Below are positions 49,244 through 58,385 of a DNA stretch of 64,000 nucleotides, one piece after another. The first letter of the stretch is position 1. The number at the start of each line of letters is the position of its first letter. The DNA is from an uncultured Pelagibacteraceae bacterium (GTDB taxonomy: Bacteria > Pseudomonadota > Alphaproteobacteria > Pelagibacterales > Pelagibacteraceae): assembly GCA_902623495.1 (NCBI GenBank), contig CACNTW010000004.1, forward strand, positions 26,679-90,678. Reading direction: 5' to 3'. Under the pieces are notes generated by a model. The model did no database searches and was not told the DNA's origin. It worked only from the letters and a program-made list of their open reading frames with translations. Position numbers and translations under genes: made by a program.

Positions 49244-51325
49244 TCAAGTGTTTAATTTTCCAGCTATTTTCAAAGCGAATGCGTAGTCAATTGCAATCTC
49301 CTCAATTGCTCCATCTCTTCCAGATTTTCCTCCATGACCTGCATTCATTTCTGTTTTTAATAAAAGTAAATTGTTATCTGTTTTGTAATCCCTTAATTTT
49401 GCAGTAAATTTTGCTGGCTCATCAAATAATACCCTGTTATCACTTAGACTTGTTGTTATCAGAATGTTTGGGTAATCCATCTTTTTAATATTGTTATAAG
49501 GTGCATATGAAAATATGTAATCAAAGTGTTCTTTTTTATCTTTAGCATTTCCAAATTCATCAAATTCGCCGACTGTTAATGGTAACGAATGGTCTAAATT
49601 CGTGGTCAACGAGTCAACGAAAGGAACAGCCATAACAATACCCAAAAATAAATCAGGCGCTTGGTTAACAGCTGCACCCATTAAAAGACCTCCAGCAGAT
49701 CCACCCATTCCAATAATATTACCTTTAGACGTAAACTTTTTTTCAATTAAAAATTTTGCAGAAGCAATGTAATCTTCAAATGTATTTTTCTTGTTTAATA
49801 ATTTTCCTTCTTTCCACCATTTCATTCCTTTTTCCATACCGCCTCTAATATGAGAAGTTACCCATATAATATCTCGCTCAATTAAACTTATTCTGGTTGA
49901 GGAAAAACTTGGTGACATAGAACTTCCGTATGATCCGTATCCATATAATAATAATTTTGCAGTTCCATCTAATTTAGTTTTTTTATGTCTTGTTATGGTA
50001 ATAGGAACCATTCTTCCATCATGAGAGGCACACTCTAATCTTTCAACTATGTAGTCATCAGAATTGTGGCCACTAGGAATCTCTTGTTCTTTAACTAATT
50101 TTTTCTCTTTTGTTTTAAGATTGTATAGGTAAGTCCTTCCAGGAGTTTTTGGTGATGAATATGATAAATAAACGGTATCAGTATTTCTATTTCTTTGGGT
50201 TAACGAAACACCAGGTACTATAACTTTTTCATCTGAAAAAAATATTTCTTCTTCTTCGTTATTTTTTGGATTTCTTAATATTAATTTCGATAATGCATTA
50301 GAAGTTTCAGATCTTATAATCCAATCATTTAAGAAAATTAATCCACCAATTAAAACCTCTTCTCGTGCAGGTATAAATGTTTCCCATTCCTTTTTTTCTA
50401 AATCATTTGTCTTTTCGATCTTAAAATCTTCTGCATCTTCATTTGTATGTTTATAGAAATTATCATTCCATGAATTGACCGAATATATTATCCCTCTTTT
50501 TCTTTTATCAATTAGTTTTGGTTTAGGAATTATTTCATCTGCTTTAAAATAATACTGTTCGGATGTATTATGATCAGATGAGGTAATAAAAAAATACTTT
50601 TCATCAGAGCTAAGACCTATTCCTACAGTAAATGCTTCACTTTCTTCTTTAAATATAAGAATATCTTTACTAGCAGGAGTTCCAATTTCATGCCTGTAAA
50701 TTTCCCTTGGTCTGTGATTGTCATCAAGCTTAGAGTAAAAAATATATTTGTCATCTAAGCTAAATGTTATTCCACCACTTGTATTTTCAATTTTTTCACC
50801 AACTTGCTCTTTACTATTAATATCTCTTATATGTATGGTGTAATATTCAGATCCTTTTAAATCTAATGAATAAGCTAGTAATTTATCATTATAGCTAACT
50901 TCTAAGTCTCCAAGCCCAAAATATTCTGTTTTAAGCTTTTCTTTTTCTAAATCACCATTCCAAATTTCTTCAATTTCTCCAGAGTCAATTTTTTTTCTTA
51001 ACTTTATAGAATAATTTCCTTTTGTTGTTGTTTTTGTCCAGTAACTATATCTTACATCTTTAAATGGAAGAGACTCATCATCAAGTTTAATTCTACCTTT
51101 AATCTCATCAAATAAAACTTTTTGAATTTCCTTTGTATCTGACATTTGATGACTAAAATAATCATTTTCATCCTCAAGATATTTTCTAACCTCTGGTAAC
51201 AATTTTGAACTATCTTTCAATACCTCAAGTATGTTTTTCTGATGTATCCAACTATAATCGTCTTCCCAGGTTACGTTGTGACAAGATTTTAATTCTGGTT
51301 TTTTTTTAAGCTGTGGTATTTTCAT
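49244..51325 (-). CDS. ptrB: oligopeptidase B (S9 prolyl oligopeptidase family)
   Basis: GGSAGGLLMG nucleophile elbow, SHIRGGMEKGMKWW, AGHGGKSGR. Confidence 0.94.
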   Translation of the reverse strand: MKIPQLKKKPELKSCHNVTWEDDYSWIHQKNILEVLKDSSKLLPEVRKYLEDENDYFSHQMSDTKEIQKVLFDEIKGRIKLDDESLPFKDVRYSYWTKTTTKGNYSIKLRKKIDSGEIEEIWNGDLEKEKLKTEYFGLGDLEVSYNDKLLAYSLDLKGSEYYTIHIRDINSKEQVGEKIENTSGGITFSLDDKYIFYSKLDDNHRPREIYRHEIGTPASKDILIFKEESEAFTVGIGLSSDEKYFFITSSDHNTSEQYYFKADEIIPKPKLIDKRKRGIIYSVNSWNDNFYKHTNEDAEDFKIEKTNDLEKKEWETFIPAREEVLIGGLIFLNDWIIRSETSNALSKLILRNPKNNEEEEIFFSDEKVIVPGVSLTQRNRNTDTVYLSYSSPKTPGRTYLYNLKTKEKKLVKEQEIPSGHNSDDYIVERLECASHDGRMVPITITRHKKTKLDGTAKLLLYGYGSYGSSMSPSFSSTRISLIERDIIWVTSHIRGGMEKGMKWWKEGKLLNKKNTFEDYIASAKFLIEKKFTSKGNIIGMGGSAGGLLMGAAVNQAPDLFLGIVMAVPFVDSLTTNLDHSLPLTVGEFDEFGNAKDKKEHFDYIFSYAPYNNIKKMDYPNILITTSLSDNRVLFDEPAKFTAKLRDYKTDNNLLLLKTEMNAGHGGKSGRDGAIEEIAIDYAFALKIAGKLNT

Positions 51326-51342
51326 TTAAATTTAATTAATTT

Positions 51343-51852
51343 ATGAATATTTTTTTTGCAATACTAATTATCTTTATTATTCTTTATATTTTACTCAATT
51401 GGTTTGCCAAAACTTCAACAAAAAAAATATCAAAATTTGTAAGAACATTTATTATAATTTCTTCAATATTGTTAGCGGTAATAATGGCATATGCAGGAAG
51501 ATATATATTTTCCTTACCATTTATGTTGGCTATTTTGCCTTTAATTAAAACAAAAGCAGGCATTTCTTTATTTCAACTATTTAGATTATGGGGGCTTTTT
51601 AGAGTATTGAAAAACTCTGGAAGGTTTAATTTTAACCAATTTAACCAAAACGTTTCATCTCAAGCAATGTCTATTGATGAATCTTATAAAATTTTAAATT
51701 TAGATCCCAAAAAAAAATATACAAAAGCTGAAGTTATGAATTCTTACAAAAAAATCATGAAAAAAATTCATCCTGATCGAAGTCCTGAATTAAATAATAT
51801 TGCCACTCTAGTAAATCAAGCAAAAGATAATATAATTAGAGATATTAGCTAA
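51343..51852 (+). CDS. membrane-anchored DnaJ-domain protein
   Basis: N-terminal TM segments; C-terminal J-domain EVMNSYKKIMKKIHPDRSPE with HPD. Confidence 0.88.
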   Translation: MNIFFAILIIFIILYILLNWFAKTSTKKISKFVRTFIIISSILLAVIMAYAGRYIFSLPFMLAILPLIKTKAGISLFQLFRLWGLFRVLKNSGRFNFNQFNQNVSSQAMSIDESYKILNLDPKKKYTKAEVMNSYKKIMKKIHPDRSPELNNIATLVNQAKDNIIRDIS

Positions 51853-52804
51853 GTATTTTTGTCAATTTTTCAAAAATTTTATTAGGGTTAATTAATTCTT
51901 TACCGTTTGTGCCATGACTAACTTCATCAATACCGTCTGGTATAATAGGGTGCATTTTAGAACTATAACTGCCGTATAATAAAGGTGTATCTGCCATTAA
52001 AACTATTGTTGATTTCCCTAATCCTGCTGATAAATGACTAAAACTTGAATCATTGCAAATAGATAAATCACAACTTTTAATAATAGGTAAAGTTTCTGAA
52101 ATGCTCATTTCATTTAGTGGTATACATTTGTCTTTATGTGTATCTAGTATTTCTCTCATGATTTCCATTTCCCCTGGTTTATTACCAGTAGCTAAAAAAA
52201 ATTTACAATTGTAATTTTTTATACACAAGCTAATCAATTCTATAAATTTTTTTGCTGGAATTCTCTTTGTTGGCCCAGATCCACCTATACCTAACAATAT
52301 ATTTTTTGAATGGTTATTCATTTTAAATTTTTTTTTTACATTCTCTATCTCTTTTTCATTTACTTGAATGGTTGGATCATTATTTACATTTAAATCAAAA
52401 TTTTTTTTAAGCAAATCTTTAGCAGCCATAATTATATTTTGGTTTTTTTTTTTTAGTAATGGATACTGGTAAACTTTTTTAATACCTGCAAATTTGCAAA
52501 TAAGATTAAATCTTAATGATGAATTAAATATAATTACTTTATCAAAATTATATTTTTTTATTTCTTTGACTAATCTAAAGAAACCAATTGCTCCATCATG
52601 ATAATCTTTTTTTATATTACTTCTTTTTAGAAGAATTATTTCTCTAATAAATTCATTGTTTTTAATTAACTGATCTGCTTTTGAATTTTCTTTAACCAGT
52701 AAAGTTATTTGAGAATTGAATTTTTTTGCTACAGCTTCTATGTATGGTAGAAAAATTACCATATCTCCAATTCCCATTCTATTTTGAATTGCTAAGATTT
52801 TCAT
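51845..52804 (-). CDS. glycosyltransferase family 9 (heptosyltransferase-like)
   Basis: RMGIGDMVIFLPYIEAV; GIGGSGPTKRIPAKKF; CNDSSFSHLSAGL. Confidence 0.88.
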   Translation of the reverse strand: MKILAIQNRMGIGDMVIFLPYIEAVAKKFNSQITLLVKENSKADQLIKNNEFIREIILLKRSNIKKDYHDGAIGFFRLVKEIKKYNFDKVIIFNSSLRFNLICKFAGIKKVYQYPLLKKKNQNIIMAAKDLLKKNFDLNVNNDPTIQVNEKEIENVKKKFKMNNHSKNILLGIGGSGPTKRIPAKKFIELISLCIKNYNCKFFLATGNKPGEMEIMREILDTHKDKCIPLNEMSISETLPIIKSCDLSICNDSSFSHLSAGLGKSTIVLMADTPLLYGSYSSKMHPIIPDGIDEVSHGTNGKELINPNKIFEKLTKILS

Positions 52805-52852
52805 GTGTTTTTAAAACCTTTACTATTTTATATTTTTATATAAATTTTTGGT

Positions 52853-53737
52853 ATGGGATATTTCAATGGAATTTATGCAGCAAGCCTTTCAATTCTTGAT
52901 AATAATTTACAGTTAAACTGTGAAAAAACCTTAAAACATGCTGAAAATCTAGTTGAAAAAGGGTGTCATGGCGTAATATTTTTTGGCAGTACGGGCCAAT
53001 CTCAATTAATTTCGTTAAGTGAGAAAATTAAACTTATTAACATTTTACCTAAAAGCAAGCATAAAGATAAATTTATAATTGGAACTGGACTAAATTCGTT
53101 GGGAGATAATATTAGTCTAATAAATATTTCAAAATCAATTGGATTTGAAAATTTTTTAGTTATGCCGCCAGCATACTATAAGTATAATGAAAATGATGTT
53201 TTTAATTTTTATTCTAAACTAATCGATAACGTCAAAGAATGTAGAATAATATTATATAATTTTGAAAAATTATCTGGTTATAAATTTAGTATCGAATGTG
53301 TTTCAAAATTGGTTGAAAATTTTCCTAAACATATTATGGGAGTTAAGGATAGTAGTTATAATTTATATGAAAAATTAAAGATTAAAAATTTTTCTGTTAT
53401 GCCAGGATCTGAGAGTAAATTGCTCAAAGGCTTAGAATTAGGTTGCTCAGGAATAATTACAGCAACAACAAATGTTACGTCAATTTTGGCAAGAGATGTT
53501 TATGATAAATTTCAAAATGGATCAGATCAATCCTCAAATGAAAAATTATGTTTAGTAAGAGGTATTTTCGATAAATTTAATTTGATCTCAGGATTACATA
53601 CTTTCATGTCACAAATTGATCAGGACTACCAGAATTTAATTCCGCCATTGAAACTTTTAAATGAAGACGAAAAAAAAATATTTTTTGATGAACTTCAAAA
53701 AATTGATTTTGACTTTAAGCACTTAAAAGCCGCATAA
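52853..53737 (+). CDS. dihydrodipicolinate synthase/N-acetylneuraminate lyase family protein
   Basis: GVIFFGSTGQSQLISLSEK, catalytic YNFEKLSG and GVKDSSYN lysine. Confidence 0.87.
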   Translation: MGYFNGIYAASLSILDNNLQLNCEKTLKHAENLVEKGCHGVIFFGSTGQSQLISLSEKIKLINILPKSKHKDKFIIGTGLNSLGDNISLINISKSIGFENFLVMPPAYYKYNENDVFNFYSKLIDNVKECRIILYNFEKLSGYKFSIECVSKLVENFPKHIMGVKDSSYNLYEKLKIKNFSVMPGSESKLLKGLELGCSGIITATTNVTSILARDVYDKFQNGSDQSSNEKLCLVRGIFDKFNLISGLHTFMSQIDQDYQNLIPPLKLLNEDEKKIFFDELQKIDFDFKHLKAA

Positions 53738-54924
53738 TGAAACTCGTAAATTTTTTAAATAATTTATTCAAAGAAGATGGCTTTATATTAATAGATTATA
53801 ATTCTAACAGGTATGTTATAGGAAAGCCTTTGAAAGAAATTCCTATAGAATTACAGTTGTTAGATAAAAGTTTGCATAAAAAACTACTTTTCCATCCAGA
53901 TCTATATTTTGGTGAGGCATATACAAATGGTTCTTTAAGATTAAGAAATGGAAATTTAACAGAATTTCTTGATATAGCTTTTAAAAATATTGGAAGAGCA
54001 GATATTAATATTTATGGAAAGACATTAAATAAAATAAAGGGGACTTTAAAATACTTAACAAGTTTTAATAAAATTGTTAAATCTAAACAAAATGTTGCGC
54101 ATCATTATGATATTTCAGAAAAATTATATGATTTATTTCTTGATAAAAAAAGACAATATTCATGCGCATACTTCAAAAATGAAAATGACACTTTAGAAAC
54201 TGCTCAAGAAAATAAAATCAATCATATAATCAAAAAACTTCATATACAACCTAACCAAAAAGTTTTGGATATTGGATCTGGTTGGGGAACACTTGCAATT
54301 GACATTGCAAAAAAAACAAAAGCTTCAGTTACTGGAATTACACTTTCAGAAAATCAATTAAAATATAGCCAAGAAAAAGCTAAAGAATTAAATTTAGATA
54401 ATCAAGTTGAATTTAAATTAATAGATTACAGACAATTGAATGAAAAATTTGATAGGATAGTTAGCGTTGGAATGTTTGAACACGTTGGAAAAAAATTCTA
54501 TCAAACCTATTTTAATAGAGTGTCTCAAATGTTAAAACAGGATGGAGTAGCTTTGATACACACAATTGGATCGAATTTACCACCCAGAGACCCACAGCCT
54601 TGGATAACAAAATATATATTTCCTGGTGGATATACCCCTAGTTTAAGCGAAATAGCAAGGCCAATAGAGGATTCTGGACTTATAGCTACAGATATAGAGA
54701 TTTTAAGGATGCACTATGCTCATACTTTAAGAAATTGGAAAGAGAGATTTCTATCAAAAAAAGATCAAGTTTTAGAAATGTTTGACGAAAAATTTTTAAG
54801 GATGTGGGAATTTTATCTTACAAGTTGTGAAATGGCTTTTAAATGGGGAGATCAAGTTGTATTTCAACTGCAGCTAACTAAAGATATAAGATCTGTTCCT
54901 AATACTAGAGACTATATTTATTAA
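53737..54924 (+). CDS. cfa: cyclopropane-fatty-acyl-phospholipid synthase family
   Basis: HHYDISEKLYDLFLDKKRQYSCAYF, VLDIGSGWGTLAI, VSVGMFEHVGKKFYQTYF. Confidence 0.95.
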   Translation: MKLVNFLNNLFKEDGFILIDYNSNRYVIGKPLKEIPIELQLLDKSLHKKLLFHPDLYFGEAYTNGSLRLRNGNLTEFLDIAFKNIGRADINIYGKTLNKIKGTLKYLTSFNKIVKSKQNVAHHYDISEKLYDLFLDKKRQYSCAYFKNENDTLETAQENKINHIIKKLHIQPNQKVLDIGSGWGTLAIDIAKKTKASVTGITLSENQLKYSQEKAKELNLDNQVEFKLIDYRQLNEKFDRIVSVGMFEHVGKKFYQTYFNRVSQMLKQDGVALIHTIGSNLPPRDPQPWITKYIFPGGYTPSLSEIARPIEDSGLIATDIEILRMHYAHTLRNWKERFLSKKDQVLEMFDEKFLRMWEFYLTSCEMAFKWGDQVVFQLQLTKDIRSVPNTRDYIY

Positions 54925-54953
54925 AAATTAGCTGATAAAGCTGTATTTCTTAA

Positions 54954-56132
54954 ATGAAAAAAAAGAAAAAAAAACCCAAAAAAAAAAATTTAAAAACAAA
55001 GATTAAAAAATCAAAAAATAAATCCAAGTCAAAAATAAAGAAAAAAAGACCAAAATTAAAAAAAAAAATAACAAAAAGATTAAATCGAAGAAAAAAAATA
55101 AAAAAAGTTAAGTTAAAGACAAGTACTGAAAAGGGTATTATTTCAAGAACGGTCAGACTTGAGGAAGATTTAAAAAATAAGTTTTCTTTCAAATTTAGTT
55201 TTAATTTATTAGCAATTGATAAATTAATACAAAAATTTTTTCAAAGTATAGAATTTAGATTAATTCGTTTTAAAGAAATAAGAGCTGAGGAAAAAAGGCA
55301 AATTAAACTTGAGAAAATTGAGCAAGCAGAAAAGGAAAAAATCGAAATTGAAAAACAAAAGAAAGCAGATGAGTTAGCTTTTTTAAAAGAAAAAGAAATC
55401 CAGTTAAAACAAGAACAAAAATTAGAAAGAGAAAGAGCAAAAGATATAAAATTATTTTTAAGAAAAGAACAGGCCATACTGAGAAAAGAGCAGGCTGAGA
55501 GACAAAAGAAATTTTTACAAGAATTAAAATTAGAAAAGCAAATAGAAAAGTTTAGAATAAGAGAGGTAAAAGAATTAGAACAACTAGAAAAATTAGCGTT
55601 AAGAGAAAAGAGAGAGGATTATTCAGGATTACAAGAGCGTATCGAAAAACTAAAATTAAAATATCAACAAATAAGAGATCAGAAAATAAGAGAACGAGTC
55701 GAGGCGCTAGGTGTAGAAACACAAGAAGGAGACGATAGAGCAAAATTACTTCAAAGAGAAAGGGAGTATACTTTAGCTAGGCAAAAAATTGAGTTTGCAC
55801 TTGAAAGCTTCTACAGAAGTGCGAATAGTTTAGTTTTTCAACTTAACAAAAGATATATAACTAAACATATGTCTATCTTGAGATGCATAGACAGAAGATT
55901 CGAAACTGGAGAGATATTTATAAAATGGGATGAGACAATTGATGATGAGTGGTTGATACTAATTTATATTAAAAATAATTCTCCAGATGAAGGTATAGTA
56001 ATTGAAGATAAAACAAATGAAGAAAAAAATATTTCACATGAATTTAAACCAAGTGAAATTTTTAAAGCCTCAGATTTAATGGTAGATTCATTAACCCAGC
56101 TGATTGCAAAAAAAAGATCTAAGAATAATTAA
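54954..56132 (+). CDS. uncharacterised protein: poly-Lys N-tail, long coiled coil, C-terminal globular region
   Basis: Long intact ORF 30 nt after cfa; 31 Lys + 4 Arg in first 55 residues, then charged heptad-like helix. Confidence 0.8.
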   Translation: MKKKKKKPKKKNLKTKIKKSKNKSKSKIKKKRPKLKKKITKRLNRRKKIKKVKLKTSTEKGIISRTVRLEEDLKNKFSFKFSFNLLAIDKLIQKFFQSIEFRLIRFKEIRAEEKRQIKLEKIEQAEKEKIEIEKQKKADELAFLKEKEIQLKQEQKLERERAKDIKLFLRKEQAILRKEQAERQKKFLQELKLEKQIEKFRIREVKELEQLEKLALREKREDYSGLQERIEKLKLKYQQIRDQKIRERVEALGVETQEGDDRAKLLQREREYTLARQKIEFALESFYRSANSLVFQLNKRYITKHMSILRCIDRRFETGEIFIKWDETIDDEWLILIYIKNNSPDEGIVIEDKTNEEKNISHEFKPSEIFKASDLMVDSLTQLIAKKRSKNN

Positions 56133-56677
56133 ATTTGTTGGTCTTTGATAATTTTTTCTATTAACTTTATATTTTCTCCACTTTTGATTAATGGATAAAT
56201 AGATTTTGCTTTTCTCAAGTCATCAACTGCTTTTTCATATTCCTTTAAGCCTAAGTATATTTGCGCTCGTCCTGATAATGCTCCAAAATGTCTTGGCTCT
56301 AGATCTAAAACTTTTTCAATATCATCTAACGATTTCTCATAATCACCCAATATAAATAGTAATGTTGCTCTCTTATTCCAACCCTCCGCCCATTTTGGGT
56401 CCTCATTAATTACGTCTGTAAATAGTTTTAATGCCATTCTATACTGCTGATGATACATGGAATAAGTTCCGTTTTCTAATTTGTTCGTCAGATAATCATT
56501 GTTTGGGTGTCTTGTCCATTTATTCCAAATTTGATCCTCTAGTTTTTCTGCTTGTTGTAAATTTTTTGCGTTAAGCAATTCTTTAAACAATATATTTAAA
56601 TTGTCTGAATATACATTATTTGTACTGACAAATAAAAATATAATTATAAAACTTATGTGTTTTTTAATCACTGACAT
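56129..56677 (-). CDS. TPR-repeat secreted protein
   Basis: Signal peptide; TPR units (WAEGWNKRATLLFILGDYEKSLDDIEKVLDLEPRHFGALSGRAQIYLGLKEYEKAVDDL). Confidence 0.88.
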   Translation of the reverse strand: MSVIKKHISFIIIFLFVSTNNVYSDNLNILFKELLNAKNLQQAEKLEDQIWNKWTRHPNNDYLTNKLENGTYSMYHQQYRMALKLFTDVINEDPKWAEGWNKRATLLFILGDYEKSLDDIEKVLDLEPRHFGALSGRAQIYLGLKEYEKAVDDLRKAKSIYPLIKSGENIKLIEKIIKDQQI

Positions 56678-58088
56678 ATACAGATACTCCTCTAGAATTA
56701 ATGTCTACATCAAACTTTTTATGTAATGGGGGAAAAGCTCTTTGAGAACAATCCAGTCTATCACAAGTTCTACATGAAACCCCAACAGGTATCTCTGATT
56801 TTTTATCATTCAAATCTAAGTTTTCCGTATAAACAAAATCTCTTGCATATTTGGCTTCACATCCAAGCCCAATAGATAACATACTTTTTTTTTGTCCATA
56901 TCTTCCTATACCTTTTTCAACAGTTCTTGCGATACATACATACTTTTCACCATTAGTCATTTTACTTACTGCAGCCTGAATAACACCAGGTCTAGAAAAA
57001 GCTGAATACACATTCCATCGAGGACAAGCACCGCCATAACGCGGTATTTCAATGCCTGACAATGAAAATCTTTTTGAAATATTACCAGCGACATCAACTC
57101 TCAAAAAATGGAAAGGAACTCCAGGTAATTTTGGATCATTCAAACATGTTACTCTATGTGTGACTTGTTCAAATGAAGTTGCAAAAGTATTTTGCAACAA
57201 CTCTAAATCATATTTAAGCTTTTTACATTCTGAGTGAAATAATTTATAGGGCATTAAAATTGCTGCACCACAATAATTTAATAAAGCAACTTTTGTTAAT
57301 TTTTTCGATTCTTCATTTGGATAATTAAAAGTATCAAGATAAGAATTTATTATATCGCTGGCTCCCTCTTGTACAATTTGAGCTGCAGCATGTAATTTCT
57401 TTGTTTCCAAAGACAAATAATCAGACAACAGCAACTTTCTATTTTTTTTATCATAAATTTTTGAAAATGGTTTTCCTTCTTCAGGAATTATATCTTGTAC
57501 TTCAATTTTATACTCTGATTTTAAATAATCACATAAAGCAATATATCTTGTTCTATTATTTTGTTTTATTTGTTCAAAGATTTGATTTGCAAATTCTTCT
57601 AGTTTTGGAAAAAAATTTCTATTTTCTTGCAAAAAATCTGAAATTACTTCTCCAGGAAAAGAATTTTTTCTATTATCTACAATTTTTCCGGAAAGTTTTT
57701 CAATTTTGTTAACCAATTCATGATCTTTTTTTTTCAAAATGTCTCCTAATCTTATTAGAGCTTTACCAATTTTTGGATTACTATTTGCTAAATCTTTAAC
57801 TTCTGGACCAACTATATCCAAATCTTCAAAAAGTTGATCATCAAGCAATTCTGAAATTGTGTTGACCATATTGATATCTGATTTATTTGTTAGATCGCTA
57901 ATGTTGATGCTTAACTCATCACAAATTTTTAAAAGTAATTCCCCGTCAATTTTTCTTTTACCTCCCTCGATTAAAGCTAAATAACTTGGTGAAATGTTAA
58001 GTTGTGAAGCTAGTTTATTTGCCTGCATACCTAGCTGTCTTCTAAAAGCTTTTATTTTTGGACCAATATTTAATTCTACTTGACTCAT
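56664..58088 (-). CDS. XRE-family regulator with ImmA/IrrE-like and DUF2083 domains (ScfR/RamB-like)
   Basis: HTH GPKIKAFRRQLGMQANKLASQLNISPSYLALIEGGKR; C-terminal Cys-rich CRTCDRLDCSQRAFPPL; divergent to aceA. Confidence 0.9.
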   Translation of the reverse strand: MSQVELNIGPKIKAFRRQLGMQANKLASQLNISPSYLALIEGGKRKIDGELLLKICDELSINISDLTNKSDINMVNTISELLDDQLFEDLDIVGPEVKDLANSNPKIGKALIRLGDILKKKDHELVNKIEKLSGKIVDNRKNSFPGEVISDFLQENRNFFPKLEEFANQIFEQIKQNNRTRYIALCDYLKSEYKIEVQDIIPEEGKPFSKIYDKKNRKLLLSDYLSLETKKLHAAAQIVQEGASDIINSYLDTFNYPNEESKKLTKVALLNYCGAAILMPYKLFHSECKKLKYDLELLQNTFATSFEQVTHRVTCLNDPKLPGVPFHFLRVDVAGNISKRFSLSGIEIPRYGGACPRWNVYSAFSRPGVIQAAVSKMTNGEKYVCIARTVEKGIGRYGQKKSMLSIGLGCEAKYARDFVYTENLDLNDKKSEIPVGVSCRTCDRLDCSQRAFPPLHKKFDVDINSRGVSVYVSD

Positions 58089-58094
58089 TTACTA

Positions 58095-58188
58095 TTTGTA
58101 AACTTTGTAAATTATTATTTACAAAAAATTTATTGTATTTACTAGACTTTTAACATTTTTTATAGATTTTGTAAATATTGTAAATTAT
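58095..58188. promoter_or_regulatory. two 21-nt near-identical operator-like repeats between the ScfR-like gene and the aceA locus
   Basis: TTTGTAAACTTTGTAAATTAT (58095-58115) and TTTGTAAATATTGTAAATTAT (58168-58188), 19/21 identical. Confidence 0.7.
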
Positions 58189-58197
58189 AAACTTTAC

Positions 58198-58359
58198 ATG
58201 GATAAAAATACTTTAAAAAACACTGAAACTAGTTCTCAAACTACAAATCACCAAGAGCATCAAGAGCATAGAAGCAGAGGGGTTTATATAAGAGATGACC
58301 ACTGCGATTGGGGATCAAGTGGAATGAATGAGTTTACTGAAGAATATAGCGAAAAGTAA
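58198..58359 (+). CDS. 53-aa small protein of unknown function upstream of aceA
   Basis: Not in ORF track. ATG...TAA translates to [53 protein letters not shown]; lies just after the operator-like repeats and 26 nt before the aceA ATG. Confidence 0.6.
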   Translation: MDKNTLKNTETSSQTTNHQEHQEHRSRGVYIRDDHCDWGSSGMNEFTEEYSEK

Positions 58360-58385
58360 AAAGAATTAGTTTTAAAGGAGAAATA

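Noticed and set aside
54950-55192. 80-aa Phe-rich antisense ORF opposite the Lys-rich protein
   Set aside because: Trivial reverse complement of AAA/AAG lysine codons (TTT/CTT); not a credible membrane protein
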